Shown: positions 1 through 9,814 of the stretch, in pieces | How positions within the stretch are numbered: the stretch's first letter is position 1 | Layout of the letters: every line of letters starts with the position of its first letter | DNA from: Bugula neritina | Taxonomy: Eukaryota; Bryozoa; Gymnolaemata; Cheilostomatida; Bugulidae | Assembly: GCA_964035545.1 (NCBI GenBank) | Contig: CAXIUT010000051.1 | Span: 1-50,012, forward strand | Length of the DNA: 50,012 bases | Reading direction: 5' to 3' | Made by a program: the position numbers and the translations under genes | The notes under the pieces: generated by a model | The model's input: the letters and a program-made list of their open reading frames with translations, nothing else | What the model was told of the DNA's origin: nothing | Database searches by the model: none

Positions 1-75
1 CCCAACCCCAACCCCAACCCCAACCCCAACCCCAACCCCAACCCCAACCCCAACCCCACCCAACCCCAACCCCAA
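1..75. repeat. Left telomere, C4A2 repeats
   Basis: Tandem CCCCAA units run from the first base to about position 75, where unique sequence (AATCATAAATTT) begins. One irregular unit occurs near 56-62, where the run reads CCCCACCCAA. C-strand orientation at the left end is what a chromosome's left telomere should show. The repeat is the oligohymenophorean ciliate type and differs from the C4A4 repeat of spirotrichs. The unique sequence beyond it is already open in the frame of the RBM19 fragment, so this telomere was added inside a coding region. Confidence 0.97.
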
Positions 76-76
76 A

Positions 77-744
77 TCATAAATTTAAAAATAACTTTCT
101 ATTCTTGAATATGCTCCAATAGGAATGTTAGATTAAAAAATAATTAATAATAAATTATAGACTTTGAAGAAAGAAGAATAAGAAATTCAATAATTGAGTA
201 AAATAGTATATATTAAAAATTTAAGTTTTAATACAGAAGAAAAAGAACTTTATGGCTTTTTTTAGAAAATAGGACCGATAAGATATGCTAAAATTGTGAG
301 AGGAAGAGATGGAAAATCAATGGGATTTGGATTCGCTTAATATAAACTCCATAAAAAGCAATATAAGCTGTTTAAAAGATTGAATAATTTAATACTTGAT
401 GGACATAAACTGAATCTATCTTTATCTCGAAAGAAAGTACAAAATATGGAAGATATTCAAAAGATGAAAGATAAGGTGAAAATGGAATAAGACAAAAGTA
501 ACAAATTAATGATAAGAAATGTAGCTTTTCAGGCAAGTAGAAAACGATGTAAGGGAACTATTTAAAGAGTTTGGTTCTTTAAAGAAAGTTAGATTGCCAA
601 AAAAGATGGATGGCCAGCATAGAGGATTCGCTTTCTGTTTAATATGACAATGCTTAAGAGGCAGCTCTAGCTAGATAAGCTCTAGGTAGTACTCATTTGT
701 ATGGAAGAAAATTGGTGATTGAATATGAGAAGGGTTCAAATTGA
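77..744 (+). pseudogene. RBM19/MRD1 3' fragment, truncated by the telomere and frameshifted
   Basis: RBM19/MRD1 is a multi-RRM nucleolar protein needed for 18S rRNA processing. The frame is open from the telomere. It begins with a stretch like the end of RRM4 (LEYAPIG; the family has LEWAPIG), then a full RRM (RNP2 VYIKNL, RNP1 GFGFAEY), a linker, and the last RRM (LMIRNVAF, LPKKMDGQHRGFAF, THLYGRKLVIEYE). RRMs 1-4 are missing. The last RRM can only be read after skipping one extra base near 541-545 (A run) and one near 622-626 (TTCTGTTT). No 19-30 nt intron fits either place without removing core RRM residues. The stop is TGA at 742-744, 47 nt from the end of convergent CWC15. It is probably a dead fragment; assembly indels are the alternative. 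Confidence 0.75.
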
Positions 745-791
745 TGGATAATTACTTAATTTATGAAATAGTATTTAGTTAATAACATTAA

Positions 792-1599
792 TCATCTGCA
801 GATATATCTGTGCATGAATTTTCGATGGAAATCTGAGCGAACATAGTCATTTATAAATCCTTTTTTTTCTTCAAGTTTTTTTGCTTGATTTTGAAACACT
901 GTATCTTCATACCATTTTTTCGAGAGGGAGAAAGAAGAATCAATCAAAGGATTTCCTTTCAGAAGTTAGGCTTCCATGTTTGCCATTGATTGCTTATGCT
1001 TTTATTATCTCTACAAAAGAAGATAAGTACCTTGTGCAGCTCTTACTTTTATCTTTGTTATTTGATCCTTTCATACTCTCTTAGTAGTTATTCACTATCT
1101 TCATCATCGTCATCATCATCTGAGTCAGATTGAATTCTTGGTTTTTTCTTTTCTTCTTAACTCTCATTATCATTAATAAATGACTCTGAATCGGCATCCT
1201 AAGGAAAGGGATTATCATTCAGATCTACGAGACCTTATTGTTCGTTAGGTAACTTGATTTTTTTCTTTATTTAAGGCTAATAGTTTCCAATAACATCGAC
1301 ATCATCATTGTATATATTGGAAGTTATTTGTCTTTCTTCAATAATTTAAATGTCTCCATTTTTCTTTCTTTTAGCTGCTGCTTAATTTTTTAGTAGCTAG
1401 GTTCTGAAATCTTTGGCTTGTAGTTATTATAACGATCCCTGTCCGATTTTTCTATCTTTAAGTTTAGTATAGCTGGGTAGATCCTAAATGATGAAAGAGG
1501 TACGCGAGATGAGAAGGAACGAGTAGGTACATAGCCTTTATTGACTACGTCTGTAAGACCATATGAAGGTTTCCAGGTAGGTCTGTGTGCGGTTGTCAT
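792..1599 (-). CDS. CWC15: Pre-mRNA splicing factor CWC15
   Basis: CWC15 is a component of the NineTeen/Prp19-associated spliceosome in the nucleus. The protein starts MTTAHRPTWKP, the family's invariant N-terminus, and continues SSRDLPSYTKLK, RDF-type ELL..AAAKRKK, an acidic Asp/Glu run, LLREYERIK, and the C-terminal block NPLIDSS...KKWYEDTVFQNQ (family NPLLN...RRWDDDVVFKN). It has 255 residues. Two 20-nt introns are needed, at 1484-1503 (GTACCTCTTTCATCATTTAG) and 1011-1030 (GTACTTATCTTCTTTTGTAG on the minus strand). Removing both gives exactly 256 codons and restores the family alignment. A short tail after the usual end (NDYVRSDFHRKFMHRYI) is extra. It is divergent from the FHA gene across 128 nt, which presumably holds both promoters. 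Confidence 0.93.
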
Positions 1600-1727
1600 T
1601 ATTATTTATAATAGACTGAGAATATGAGTGAGCTATGAACATTAAATATTATATTCAAATTTATTTGATAGTCAATTGATATTAATGATAACTTATTTAA
1701 AATAGTTAAGTTGTATAATAAATTTGA

Positions 1728-4162
1728 ATGCCTGAGACGAAAGCCTATTTGGTTTCTAATGACAAAAGAACTAATTTAACATTTGAGTAGACATCAATTG
1801 GTAGGTTAACATCAAATGCAATATCTATAAATGATCCAACTGTATCAAAGAATCATGCTTTGATAAATTTGCTACAAGGTGAGAATAAATACTATTTATC
1901 TGATTTGAATACTGTTAATGGTACTTATTTGAATGGAAATAAACTTGAAGTCAATAAAAAATATAACATTAAACATAAAGATGCTATTCAATTTGGTAAA
2001 CGTATATTTTTTTGTTATTTAGATGTTAATTTATATCATTTTTATTTTGTTAAACCTTAACCGGAAAAAAAAGGTAAAATTAATCTTAAAGATTACTGTT
2101 TTTAGCTAGATTAAGATTTAGATATGAGTTTATCAGTGACTAAATCTCCTAAAATTAATAATCCACCTGTTAATGTCACTTCTCAAGTGTCTAAAGTTAA
2201 TAAACCAGCAAAGCCTTTGAAAATACCAAACTTGGCTGACTATCTTGAACTATAAGGTTCTCTCCTCAGTTAGAATGCTTCTGTAAATGTTGATAAAAAG
2301 TTTTAAAGAAGTGATTTATCTAAAGTAAAAAGATAACCTAAAGTTTAGATAGTTTAAGTTAATAATAGATTTGAATAAGAAGAATTAAAAAAGTTGAGAG
2401 AATAATAACAGAGAAGAAAAAATATATTTCTCTAACAGCAGGCAGATAAGATGGCTCGAGAGGAAAAGAATAGACTACTAGAATAGTAAAAAATTAGATT
2501 GGAAATTGAAAGGCATCATCAATAATAAGAAATGTTGAGAAGACAGATTGATCTTTAGAGGAAAACTAAAGAATAACAATAAAAAATGTAAATGCAAAAA
2601 GTAAAAATTTAGTAAGAACTTTTGAGAAGAGAACAAGAAAGAAGGGAGAAATAGAGAAAAGCTGAATAAGATCAAAGAGATAAAGAAAGAAGGTTTGTTT
2701 AACAGTTAAAGCAGGAAAAATAGCAATAACTGAATGAGATAAAAAATCAATAATAAATGTTAAGGACTAAAAGTTAGGCAGCTATGAGGGAAGAAGTTTA
2801 AAGGAAGAAGAAAGATCTTTAGATGGAAGCACAAGCTTTAGCTACTCAGTATGAGCAAATATACAAAGAGACAATTAGAAAGATGAAGAATGATATTTAA
2901 AAGGAATAAAATGAAATTGGCGAGTTCTAGAGATTAATATAAAATGCAAGATAAGAACAAAATGAGCTAGAATTGAAGACTCGGTAAGTTACCTAAGCAG
3001 TTTAGTTTGCTCAAAACGAATTCGATTTGACTTCGGCTAGAAATAAAGCTTTTATTCTTTATGCTTCATAGTTACAAAATAGGTTAGATAAAATGAAGGG
3101 ACAGCGTGGGTAGACTGAAGCAAAAAAAGGAAATCGCAAACTTGCTGAAGATATCGATAGTAGTAGAAAGTTATTATCAATGAAGAAGGGAGAATTAAAA
3201 TCTCTTGAAGATGAGATAAGCAAGTTGAGAATATCTTTGAATATGAATAAACGAATGGGACATACAGATGTATTGGACACTATATTGAGCAATCATCAAG
3301 CTATTCAAAGCAGTAAATTTGTTTATTTTGAATATTTGAGATAGTAAAAGGCTCTTAAGTAGATGTGGGAGAGTAGTCTTTAATAAAACTAATAGCTTGA
3401 TCAGCAAAATTTATCAATAAGTAAGGATATTGATAAGAGTAGGAAGTAGTTAAGCAGTAATTTCAGAGATCATGCATCAAGACTAACTGAACAGCGGATA
3501 CATATGTTAAAATGTTTGCATTATATGCCAGAAGAGAAGAAAAGAGCAGCTAAGTTGTTGATTGAAGAAATGGTGACAATGTAAGAATAAGTAAGAACAA
3601 TTCTGACTGATTCTTAGCAGACTCATGATAAAATAAACAATTTGATAGTAGATTCAGAAAGAGGTAAACTTGAAAATGAGTATCTTTCTTAGTTACTTTT
3701 TGGAGCAGATTCAGTTGCACATCATTTTGATAATATGAAAATTGAAATTAACCAGCTTATTTAAAGGATATCACTTGAAAGAGACTAAGGAAGAGTTGGG
3801 AAGAGAATAAAGCTAGGTTAATAGATTTAAAAAAGTGAAATTAAAATATTTGAAAATAGTAAAAAATTGGAACTGTTAAAAAATAGATGGAGATAGGGAT
3901 TAAGAGGACAAAAAGTGATGATTGCAGAGAAAAATCCAATTGTATTTTTCGGAGAATTGCTTGCAAGAAAATAAGCAGATTTACAGCATTTAGAGGTGAG
4001 AGCGAACAATCTTGAGGTACTTTATATTGAACTTAGAGGTAGTATGCAAATGTATCATTGGATGTAGAGCAATTATAACGCAAAAAGAACACTTTAGGTG
4101 ATAGTCTTGAAAGTAAATATAAGTTGTTGTAGATTTCAAGAGAGATTAACTTGCTAAAGTGA
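1728..4162 (+). CDS. FHA-domain protein with a long coiled coil
   Basis: Predicted 801 residues. Residues about 20-95 form a forkhead-associated domain, which binds phosphothreonine. The family signature is visible: SIGR near 23, SKNHA near 42, and LSDLNTVNGTYLNG near 58-69. After a short Pro/Lys linker, roughly residues 200-800 are highly charged heptad-like sequence rich in Glu, Lys and Gln, a long coiled coil. This architecture occurs in centrosomal, basal-body and cytoskeletal proteins, but I cannot name an orthologue. A 29-nt GT...TAG intron lies at 4039-4067. Without it the frame runs on with no sensible end. With it the coding length is exactly 802 codons, ending at TGA 4160-4162. The stop is 61 nt from the convergent gene's stop. 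Confidence 0.85.
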
Positions 4163-4223
4163 GATAAGGAATAATGTGATGATTCTTATTGTTATAATTA
4201 ATGATTATTTAAAGATGATTTAA

Positions 4224-5826
4224 TCAATTGTTATTTGTTCTTTTTTTAACGATGTTGACTGTTTTGACTTCTTTAAATCTATTGGAATTGTTAGATTCTT
4301 AAGCTATAATGATCGCCTTTTGTTATGCACTTTTTCCTTATTTTTATTTTTATACTTGATCTAATAAACTCATCAGGTTGTCAAGTTTCTTAACAGGATT
4401 TTATTTATTAGATCTTTATCCTGAATTCATCTTCTACATACTGTTCTATTTCTTATCTTAGCTTTAACTAATTATCTTATTGTCAATGCTATCTTTATTT
4501 TTACTATCATCTAAATCTTTTTCCTTTTCTTAGAACTTAATGCTCTTTTCTTCTTTCTATAAAAGATATTATTCATCCACTTTGAAGTTTGATAGCATCG
4601 ATTCTTTGTATCTTTCATCTTTTGGTCTTTTTGAGTCTGCAAAGTATGGATCATAGTAGTTATTGGAGTTCATGGAGAAGAGAGGATCATCTTTTTTGCT
4701 GGGAGTTATGCCAAAATTAAAATTAAAACCAAGAGATCCGAACATTGATTCTTAGTTGTTAGCAAAGAAATTAGAATTTTTGTTATAGAGGTTTGATTCT
4801 GGGATAAAATCATCTTTAAAACTGTATTTTGAATTATTATTGAGCTTTATTGTAAAGTTTTCTTATTTTTAATCGTATTTAAGTTATTTATTAGAAATAA
4901 GGCTAGACAGTCCATCCATATTCAACTTTTATTAATCCATATTTGATTTCATATGTCCTTGTTGACTTCCTCTATTGCTTTATTTGTTTTTCTATATTGA
5001 TAATGTATTTTGTTTAATGGATGATTTCTTAGTCTAAACTATTTAATAGGTCATATTCAAGACACCGTTTTGAGTGACTCCACAACAGGTCATAATATCA
5101 GTGAACATGAGATAATTGCTATAAGGTTCTTTGAGAGTTTTTTATTTTTAACTTAGAGGCACTGTCTTAAGAAAAGAATCTGAATGAGATAAAGAGTACT
5201 GTCTGGGTAGAGTACTATTTTGAATCCAACTTTTCCTCTGATCCATTTATTGGTGAGATAGTTTATAAGATACTAGATATGTTGATTGCATGAAAGTCTA
5301 TTTATAAATAGATATTTACTTGACCTACATTCTTGGGAAATTTCGATTACAGAGCATGAATTGTATGCAAGCTGGTGATTTAGGCGTTAATCTGACGAAT
5401 ATTTGATCTTTTCTCATTTATTATTGATTTTTTTGATGCCTATTAGCAATAGCTGCTCTAGTTATTTTTTTATTGACTCCCTCATTTTGAGGAATATTAT
5501 TGATATTATGGCGGGATTTTTTCGATATATTATTTTCTATTTCTGATACTTTTTTAGATAGTTCTTGATGCAATTCAAGCATTTTCTGAAATCTGACAAA
5601 ACAATCTTCTTATTTCAACAATGTTTATATTGACTATTTGTCTTGAAATACAAGTTTAGGAAGATATTAATTAATTGTTTCTGTTATTTGAGTGTTCTAA
5701 ATAGTTAAAGATGTAGGAAAAGAAAATTAAAAAAAGAGTTACCTTACAATGTAAGAGTAGATTCGGATAGTTATCGGCTTTAATTATTTAATCGATTGTT
5801 TCACTACTATTATTCATCATTAACAT
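4224..5826 (-). CDS. Unknown subtelomeric protein, low complexity
   Basis: Predicted 518 residues. I recognise no family. The first ~120 residues are more ordered (about 28 residues, then KNTQITETINEYLPKLVF and a helical stretch). The remainder is rich in Asn, Ser, Lys and Glu, with a Phe/Gly/Asn patch near the middle (MFGSLGFNFNFGITPSKKDD) and a polar Lys/Glu tail. A 46-nt intron at 5697-5742 (GTAACTC...ATTTAG on the minus strand) joins the first exon to the rest and makes the length exactly 519 codons. The start codon lies only 39 nt from the G4T2 tract, so the promoter must be extremely short or use telomeric sequence. The next two ATGs, 6 and 9 nt downstream, are alternative starts. Confidence 0.72.
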
Positions 5827-5865
5827 ATTATAAATTAAATAATTAATTTCAATTCAATTATCATA

Positions 5866-6000
5866 GGGGTTGGGGTTGGGGTTGGGGTTGGGGTTGGGGT
5901 TGGGGTTGGGGTTGGGGTTGGGGTTGGGGTTGGGGTTGGGGTTGGGTTGGGGTTGGGGTTGGGGTTGGGGTTGGGGTTGGGGTTGGGGTTGGGGTTGGGG
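5866..6000. repeat. Interstitial G4T2 telomere tract
   Basis: About 135 nt of GGGGTT units, with one short GGGTT unit near 5943-5947, in the orientation of a right-hand telomere of the sequence 1-5865. It is bounded on the left by unique sequence ending TATCATAG. On the right it runs straight into MORN-repeat coding sequence. Everything left of it looks like a complete 6-kb chromosome. Everything right of it lacks a left telomere. It is either a chimeric join in the assembly or reads, or a genuine end-to-end or alternatively processed molecule. The tract translates as Pro/Asn/Thr repeats on the minus strand, which is meaningless. Confidence 0.95.
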
Positions 6001-7157
6001 ATGTCAACGCTAATAAAAAAGAACATGGAAAGGGAAAGATCCATTATGCCAATGGAGATCTACTAGAAGGAAAGTTCAATAATGGAGATTGTACTTATGC
6101 TATCATCACAAAGAAAAATGGAGATTCGTACAAAGGAGATATGAGAGACCACAAGTATCATGGACATGGTAAGTTGAAGACGAGCAAGTATTAACAGGAT
6201 GGTCTTTTCAGAGATAACCGCTTTATTCACGGAAAGATCTTCTTCACAGATGGATCAAATGCAAGTTATGAAGGTTCTATGGAGAATGGACATAAAACAG
6301 GAAAAAGTATATCAGTGACAAGAGATGGTACTCGTTATGAAGGATACTTTAAGAATGATAAATTTGATGGTTATGGTGAAGCCAAGTATAAGAATGGAAC
6401 TATCTATAAAGGTAATTTCAAATAAGGCATTTATCATGGTAAAGGTCATCTTCAAGATGCTGAAAACGGAAGAATAGTTCTTTAGTATGAAGGAGACTTT
6501 GTTGATGGAATATTTGATGGAAACGGAGTATTGAAGAATCATGAAAGTCGAGATTAATACAAAGGACCCTTTGTTCAAGGAAAGAAACAAGGACATGGAA
6601 AATACACTTATGGAAATGGAGATATCTATGAAGGAAATTTCATTAACGATATGAGAAATGATCAAAACTGTAATATTGTCTTTGCAGGAGGATCTAACTA
6701 TCAAGGAGGAATCAAAGGAAGTGCATTTGAAGGAAAAGGAAAACTCACTAGATCTAATGGAGACTATTTCGAAGGATTTTATAGAGATGGAAAGAAATAG
6801 GCTTGGGGTAGACTGAAAAATGGTGATGCTGTTTATGAAGGAGAGTTTGCTAATGATATGAAGAATGGAAAAGGAAAAATATATTTCAATAACGATGAAG
6901 ATGAAGTATTTGAAGGACACTTTTTGGATGATCAAAAACATGGCCAAGGAGTTTTGCAAGGTAAAAGTCAATACTTTTCTGCAAACTACTAGCATGGGAA
7001 AAAAGAAGGAGAGTACAAGAAACAGATGGGTTCATAGTATGAAGAAGAAGGTAGATACCGTAATGATGAACTAGACGGAAAGGTCAAAATAAAGAAAGGA
7101 TAGTTTGTAGGCCTTTATCGCTATGAAGATGGAGTCAAAATAGAAGAAATTCAGTGA
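6000..7157 (+). CDS. MORN-repeat protein, 5' end missing
   Basis: The frame is open from the telomere junction to TGA 7155-7157. It contains a run of MORN repeats of the form G-x-Y-x-G-x-F/M-x-(N/D)-x-x-x-H-G-x-G: [132 protein letters not shown] proteins bind membranes or act as scaffolds, and in ciliates are common in cortex and cilia. No start codon precedes the first repeat. The first in-frame ATG is at 6141, inside the second or third repeat, so the true 5' end was lost at the junction. No intron is needed. A 227-residue minus-strand ORF here is only a shadow. Confidence 0.88.
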
Positions 7158-7258
7158 TCATGCTTCTATTGAAAAAATCTTATATTTTATCACATTATCA
7201 TCAATAGAGTCCTATATGAAGACATTTATTCATTTGATTCAAAATATATAACTTCGAA

Positions 7259-8207
7259 ATGGATCTCTGCAGACTCGAAGAGCAACAAGAAATGTTAGAA
7301 GTACTAGGATTCACTCTTAATGTTAACGAGAAGTAACTCATCAGTCATTTAGGTTGAGACTCAAACTAGCTCAGAAGTCTCTTCTCTGTTCTTATTAAAA
7401 CATTGATTAGTTTAAGTTTTGGGGAAGAATCGATGGACTCAACAAGTCTTACTATATAATGACTGGATTGACCTTTAGAAAAGCTTATGAGTTTCCACAT
7501 AAAACTTTCTTTTATTCGTACTTTTGTTATTATGCAGACTTTCAGGAGATTTTGATTTCAAAGAACTTCCTGAATTGTTAGTACAACATGAAGGATTGAG
7601 TGAAAAGTTCAATGCGATGCCATTTATTGGAGACATAGCTAAAGTATTGGTCAATGTTGAAGGTTAAGGTGAAGGACAAGAAGGACAATAAGCTCAACAA
7701 GAAGAAGGACAACCTGAAGCAAAACCTTCAGGATAAGAAGATGAAGATGAAATGAAAAAAGTTCCAAAGAAAAACTTCACTTAGCTCAACAGATTATCAT
7801 ATGTAGTAAGAGCAATTGAGAATGATGTTCAATGTGTTCCAAGAGATAGTTACAGAGTGACTCCTGAGCACTAACTCAGGCCTAATTGCAACTTTTATGG
7901 CTTAAGTGCAGCCAATGCTAGATAGTTCAGTAAATGGCAACACTTCAGAGCTCCTCTGACAGTTGAAGCGAAAAAAGTGATGGAAGATGACATGGTTGTT
8001 TTCAGTACAGGATTTCTAGACTGCATCTAAAGTGATAAGCCAATGGGAAGTTGGTCAGTGCAAATAGACTCAAGAGTAAAAAATGTGACAGTGAGAAGCT
8101 TGTTATGGCCTGGATACTTTGCTTTTCATAGATTGGGAAGTGAACTATTTGGAGGAATATATATTGGATAAGGGTCTAAAAATATAGATCTTCCATTCAT
8201 GATATGA
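7259..8207 (+). CDS. RSPH9: Radial spoke head protein 9 homologue
   Basis: RSPH9 is part of the radial spoke head that links the outer doublets to the central pair of motile cilia. The protein has 302 residues. Family blocks are FKFWGRIDGLNKSYYI, KTFFYSLSGDFDFKELP, FYGLSAANAREFSKWQHFR, and the C-terminal PMGSWSVQIDSRVKNVTVRS / LLWPGYFAFHRLGS / NIDLPFM. Two 20-nt introns are required, at 7333-7352 (GTAACTCATCAGTCATTTAG) and 7518-7537 (GTACTTTTGTTATTATGCAG). With both removed the coding length is 303 codons. The first intron also disposes of an in-frame TGA at 7354. A Gly/Glu/Gln-rich insert (about residues 120-155) interrupts the middle. It lies next to the MORN gene, on the same strand. Confidence 0.92.
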
Positions 8208-8219
8208 TACAATCTTATA

Positions 8220-9374
8220 TCATTACTGAAATGGCCATTGTTATTCTTGATTGGGTTATTATTATTCTTCTTTATCTTCTATTTCTGATTCGATCATGGC
8301 TAATTTTTTAGCAAAAGAATAACTTTTTAATAATACTTCTAAAAACTCAAGTAGAACTCCACAAACTTTATTTTCTTTTACTATTAAATCCGCTTTAAGT
8401 GATCTATCGCTCATTAACTATTCATTTAGAGATCTAATTGTTTCTGCTGAAAGGTTGTGATTGGTAATTGATCGTAAATGGGTACTCATTTCTTCTTCAA
8501 GAAGATCCTACTTCTTTTTTAGATCAAATAAACGAGCAAGTAAAGTAAATACTTTGATAACCTTTTTGTTCTTATCGTATTTTATTGCAAATTTTGCTTG
8601 ATTGTCTTCATTTTAACCAAATCTTTCAATAATGTCTTCGAGAATTCCTGCTAATTCTTTGATTTTTTGATCTATTTAATATTAATATTACCTAGAAAGT
8701 CTATCATTGGTCCTTTTTGTTCTTTCAAAGAAGGTTCTGCTACTTTTTTGATATGTTAAAGACCAACATAATTGGGATTATCAACAGGTCTTTCTACTTT
8801 TACAAAACTTTAAAGAGGAATTACATATTATTTGGGTTGTAGAACCATTTTTTATCCTATTTAAGTTGAAACCTAAGAAAGAGTTTCATCAGCTCTGCTA
8901 AGTACAACTTTATCATAAAGAGAGCTCAAAAGATCTTTGGCACATTTGATGATTTGCATTGAGTGTTCTGAATGAAATTATCGAAGACTATCTTTTTGTC
9001 GAAGAGCTACAATGACAAGGACATTTCGGACATCTTGTTAAAGAATAAATACTAAATTTTTGGAGTAGAGCTAGCAGTTTTTAGGCATTTCCTTAAATTC
9101 CTTGATCATCATTGTACCCTTAAAGAAACTTTTGATGAGAAGGTGCATCTTGGGTTAGAAAGAGATGATGATTATTTTGTTCTAGTCTAAAAGCATAAAT
9201 GAATTTATTGTATTTTTGAAAGTTATGACTATTGCGTAGAAAAAGTATAATTTTATCTATATGATCTTTGCTGGCGATTGCTGAACATAGAGATCTCATT
9301 AGTCCGTAGTTGTTTTGAACGAGGTTGCCATATATGATACTTTTTACAATGTTTTATTCACTTTAGGGTTCCAT
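8220..9374 (-). CDS. IMPACT/UPF0029-like protein with a C-terminal helical region
   Basis: Predicted 371 residues. The N-terminal ~150 residues match the IMPACT/YigZ (UPF0029) fold: KFIYAFRLE, GYNDDEGIEGNAEKLLALL (family DDGE..AGG..LL.LM), then NVRNVLVIVALR and an IKCAKDLL helix. IMPACT proteins restrain the eIF2alpha kinase GCN2, but the usual N-terminal RWD domain is absent. The remaining ~220 residues are Lys/Glu-rich and mostly helical, with no family I know. Two introns are at 9034-9052 (19 nt, GTATTTATTCTTTAACAAG) and 8672-8691 (20 nt). The first exactly restores the LLQKF-NVRNVLV join. Total 372 codons. It is convergent with RSPH9, only 12 nt apart. Confidence 0.78.
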
Positions 9375-9507
9375 AAAATTAACTTGATTATCTAAATTTT
9401 ATAACTAAAATTGAAATAAATATATAGAATTAAAAGATATCTTTAGCGAGCCAATAAGTTTACACAATAACTTTTGTTAATAAAATAAAATTTAAGAAAT
9501 AGTTAGA

Positions 9508-9759
9508 ATGTAGATAATCCGCAAAACCTCTGTGAAAGAAGCTATCCCTTCAGAAAATATTGCAACTCAGAAGGAAAGTCCAAAGGATGACAAAGTCAAA
9601 ATTTGTCTCTTCAAAGTCAAGCCGAGCAAATAGAGAACTATTTCTAACTATAATCTAATATCTTTGCTTATTTCCAAGATCTCGATCAATGCATAGAGAA
9701 GAATAAATAAATAAATATTTTACTAGAAGTAAATAGGAAACTATACTAAACTTCATTGA
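9508..9759 (+). CDS. Small hypothetical protein, 83 residues
   Basis: ATG 9508 to TGA 9757-9759, uninterrupted when TAA/TAG are read as Glu. The first half is charged (KTSVKEAIPSENIATQKESPKDD). The second half is basic with a short hydrophobic patch (NYNLISLLISKISI). No family is recognised. It sits divergently 133 nt from the IMPACT-like start and ends 55 nt before the convergent DBF4-type gene, which is the normal spacing for real genes in this window. Coding capacity over 83 codons is suggestive but not proof. Confidence 0.45.
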
Positions 9760-9814
9760 TAGATTTTTCTTTTACTTCACCAATATTTTATTTGATAATA
9801 TCATTAAGAACAGA

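Noticed and set aside
1390-1420. Single-base deletion in the A run of CWC15
   Set aside because: The frame change is explained by the 20-nt intron at 1484-1503, which also restores the conserved SSRDLPSYTKLK block.
2478-2675. Ser/Phe/Leu-rich minus-strand ORF
   Set aside because: It is a shadow of the Glu/Lys/Arg-rich coiled coil of the FHA protein.
5866-6000. CRISPR array or other tandem-repeat element
   Set aside because: Hexanucleotide telomeric repeats without spacers; no cas genes; eukaryotic context.
5835-6044. Pro/Asn/Thr repeat ORF on the minus strand
   Set aside because: It is a translation of the interstitial telomere tract, not a gene.
6312-6995. 227-codon minus-strand ORF
   Set aside because: It lies antisense to in-frame MORN repeats. 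The periodic MORN coding sequence keeps the reverse frame open.
7354-7356. In-frame TGA in RSPH9 as stop readthrough or selenocysteine
   Set aside because: A GTA...TAG 20-nt intron at 7333-7352 shifts the frame so that this TGA is not read, and the N-terminus then matches the family.
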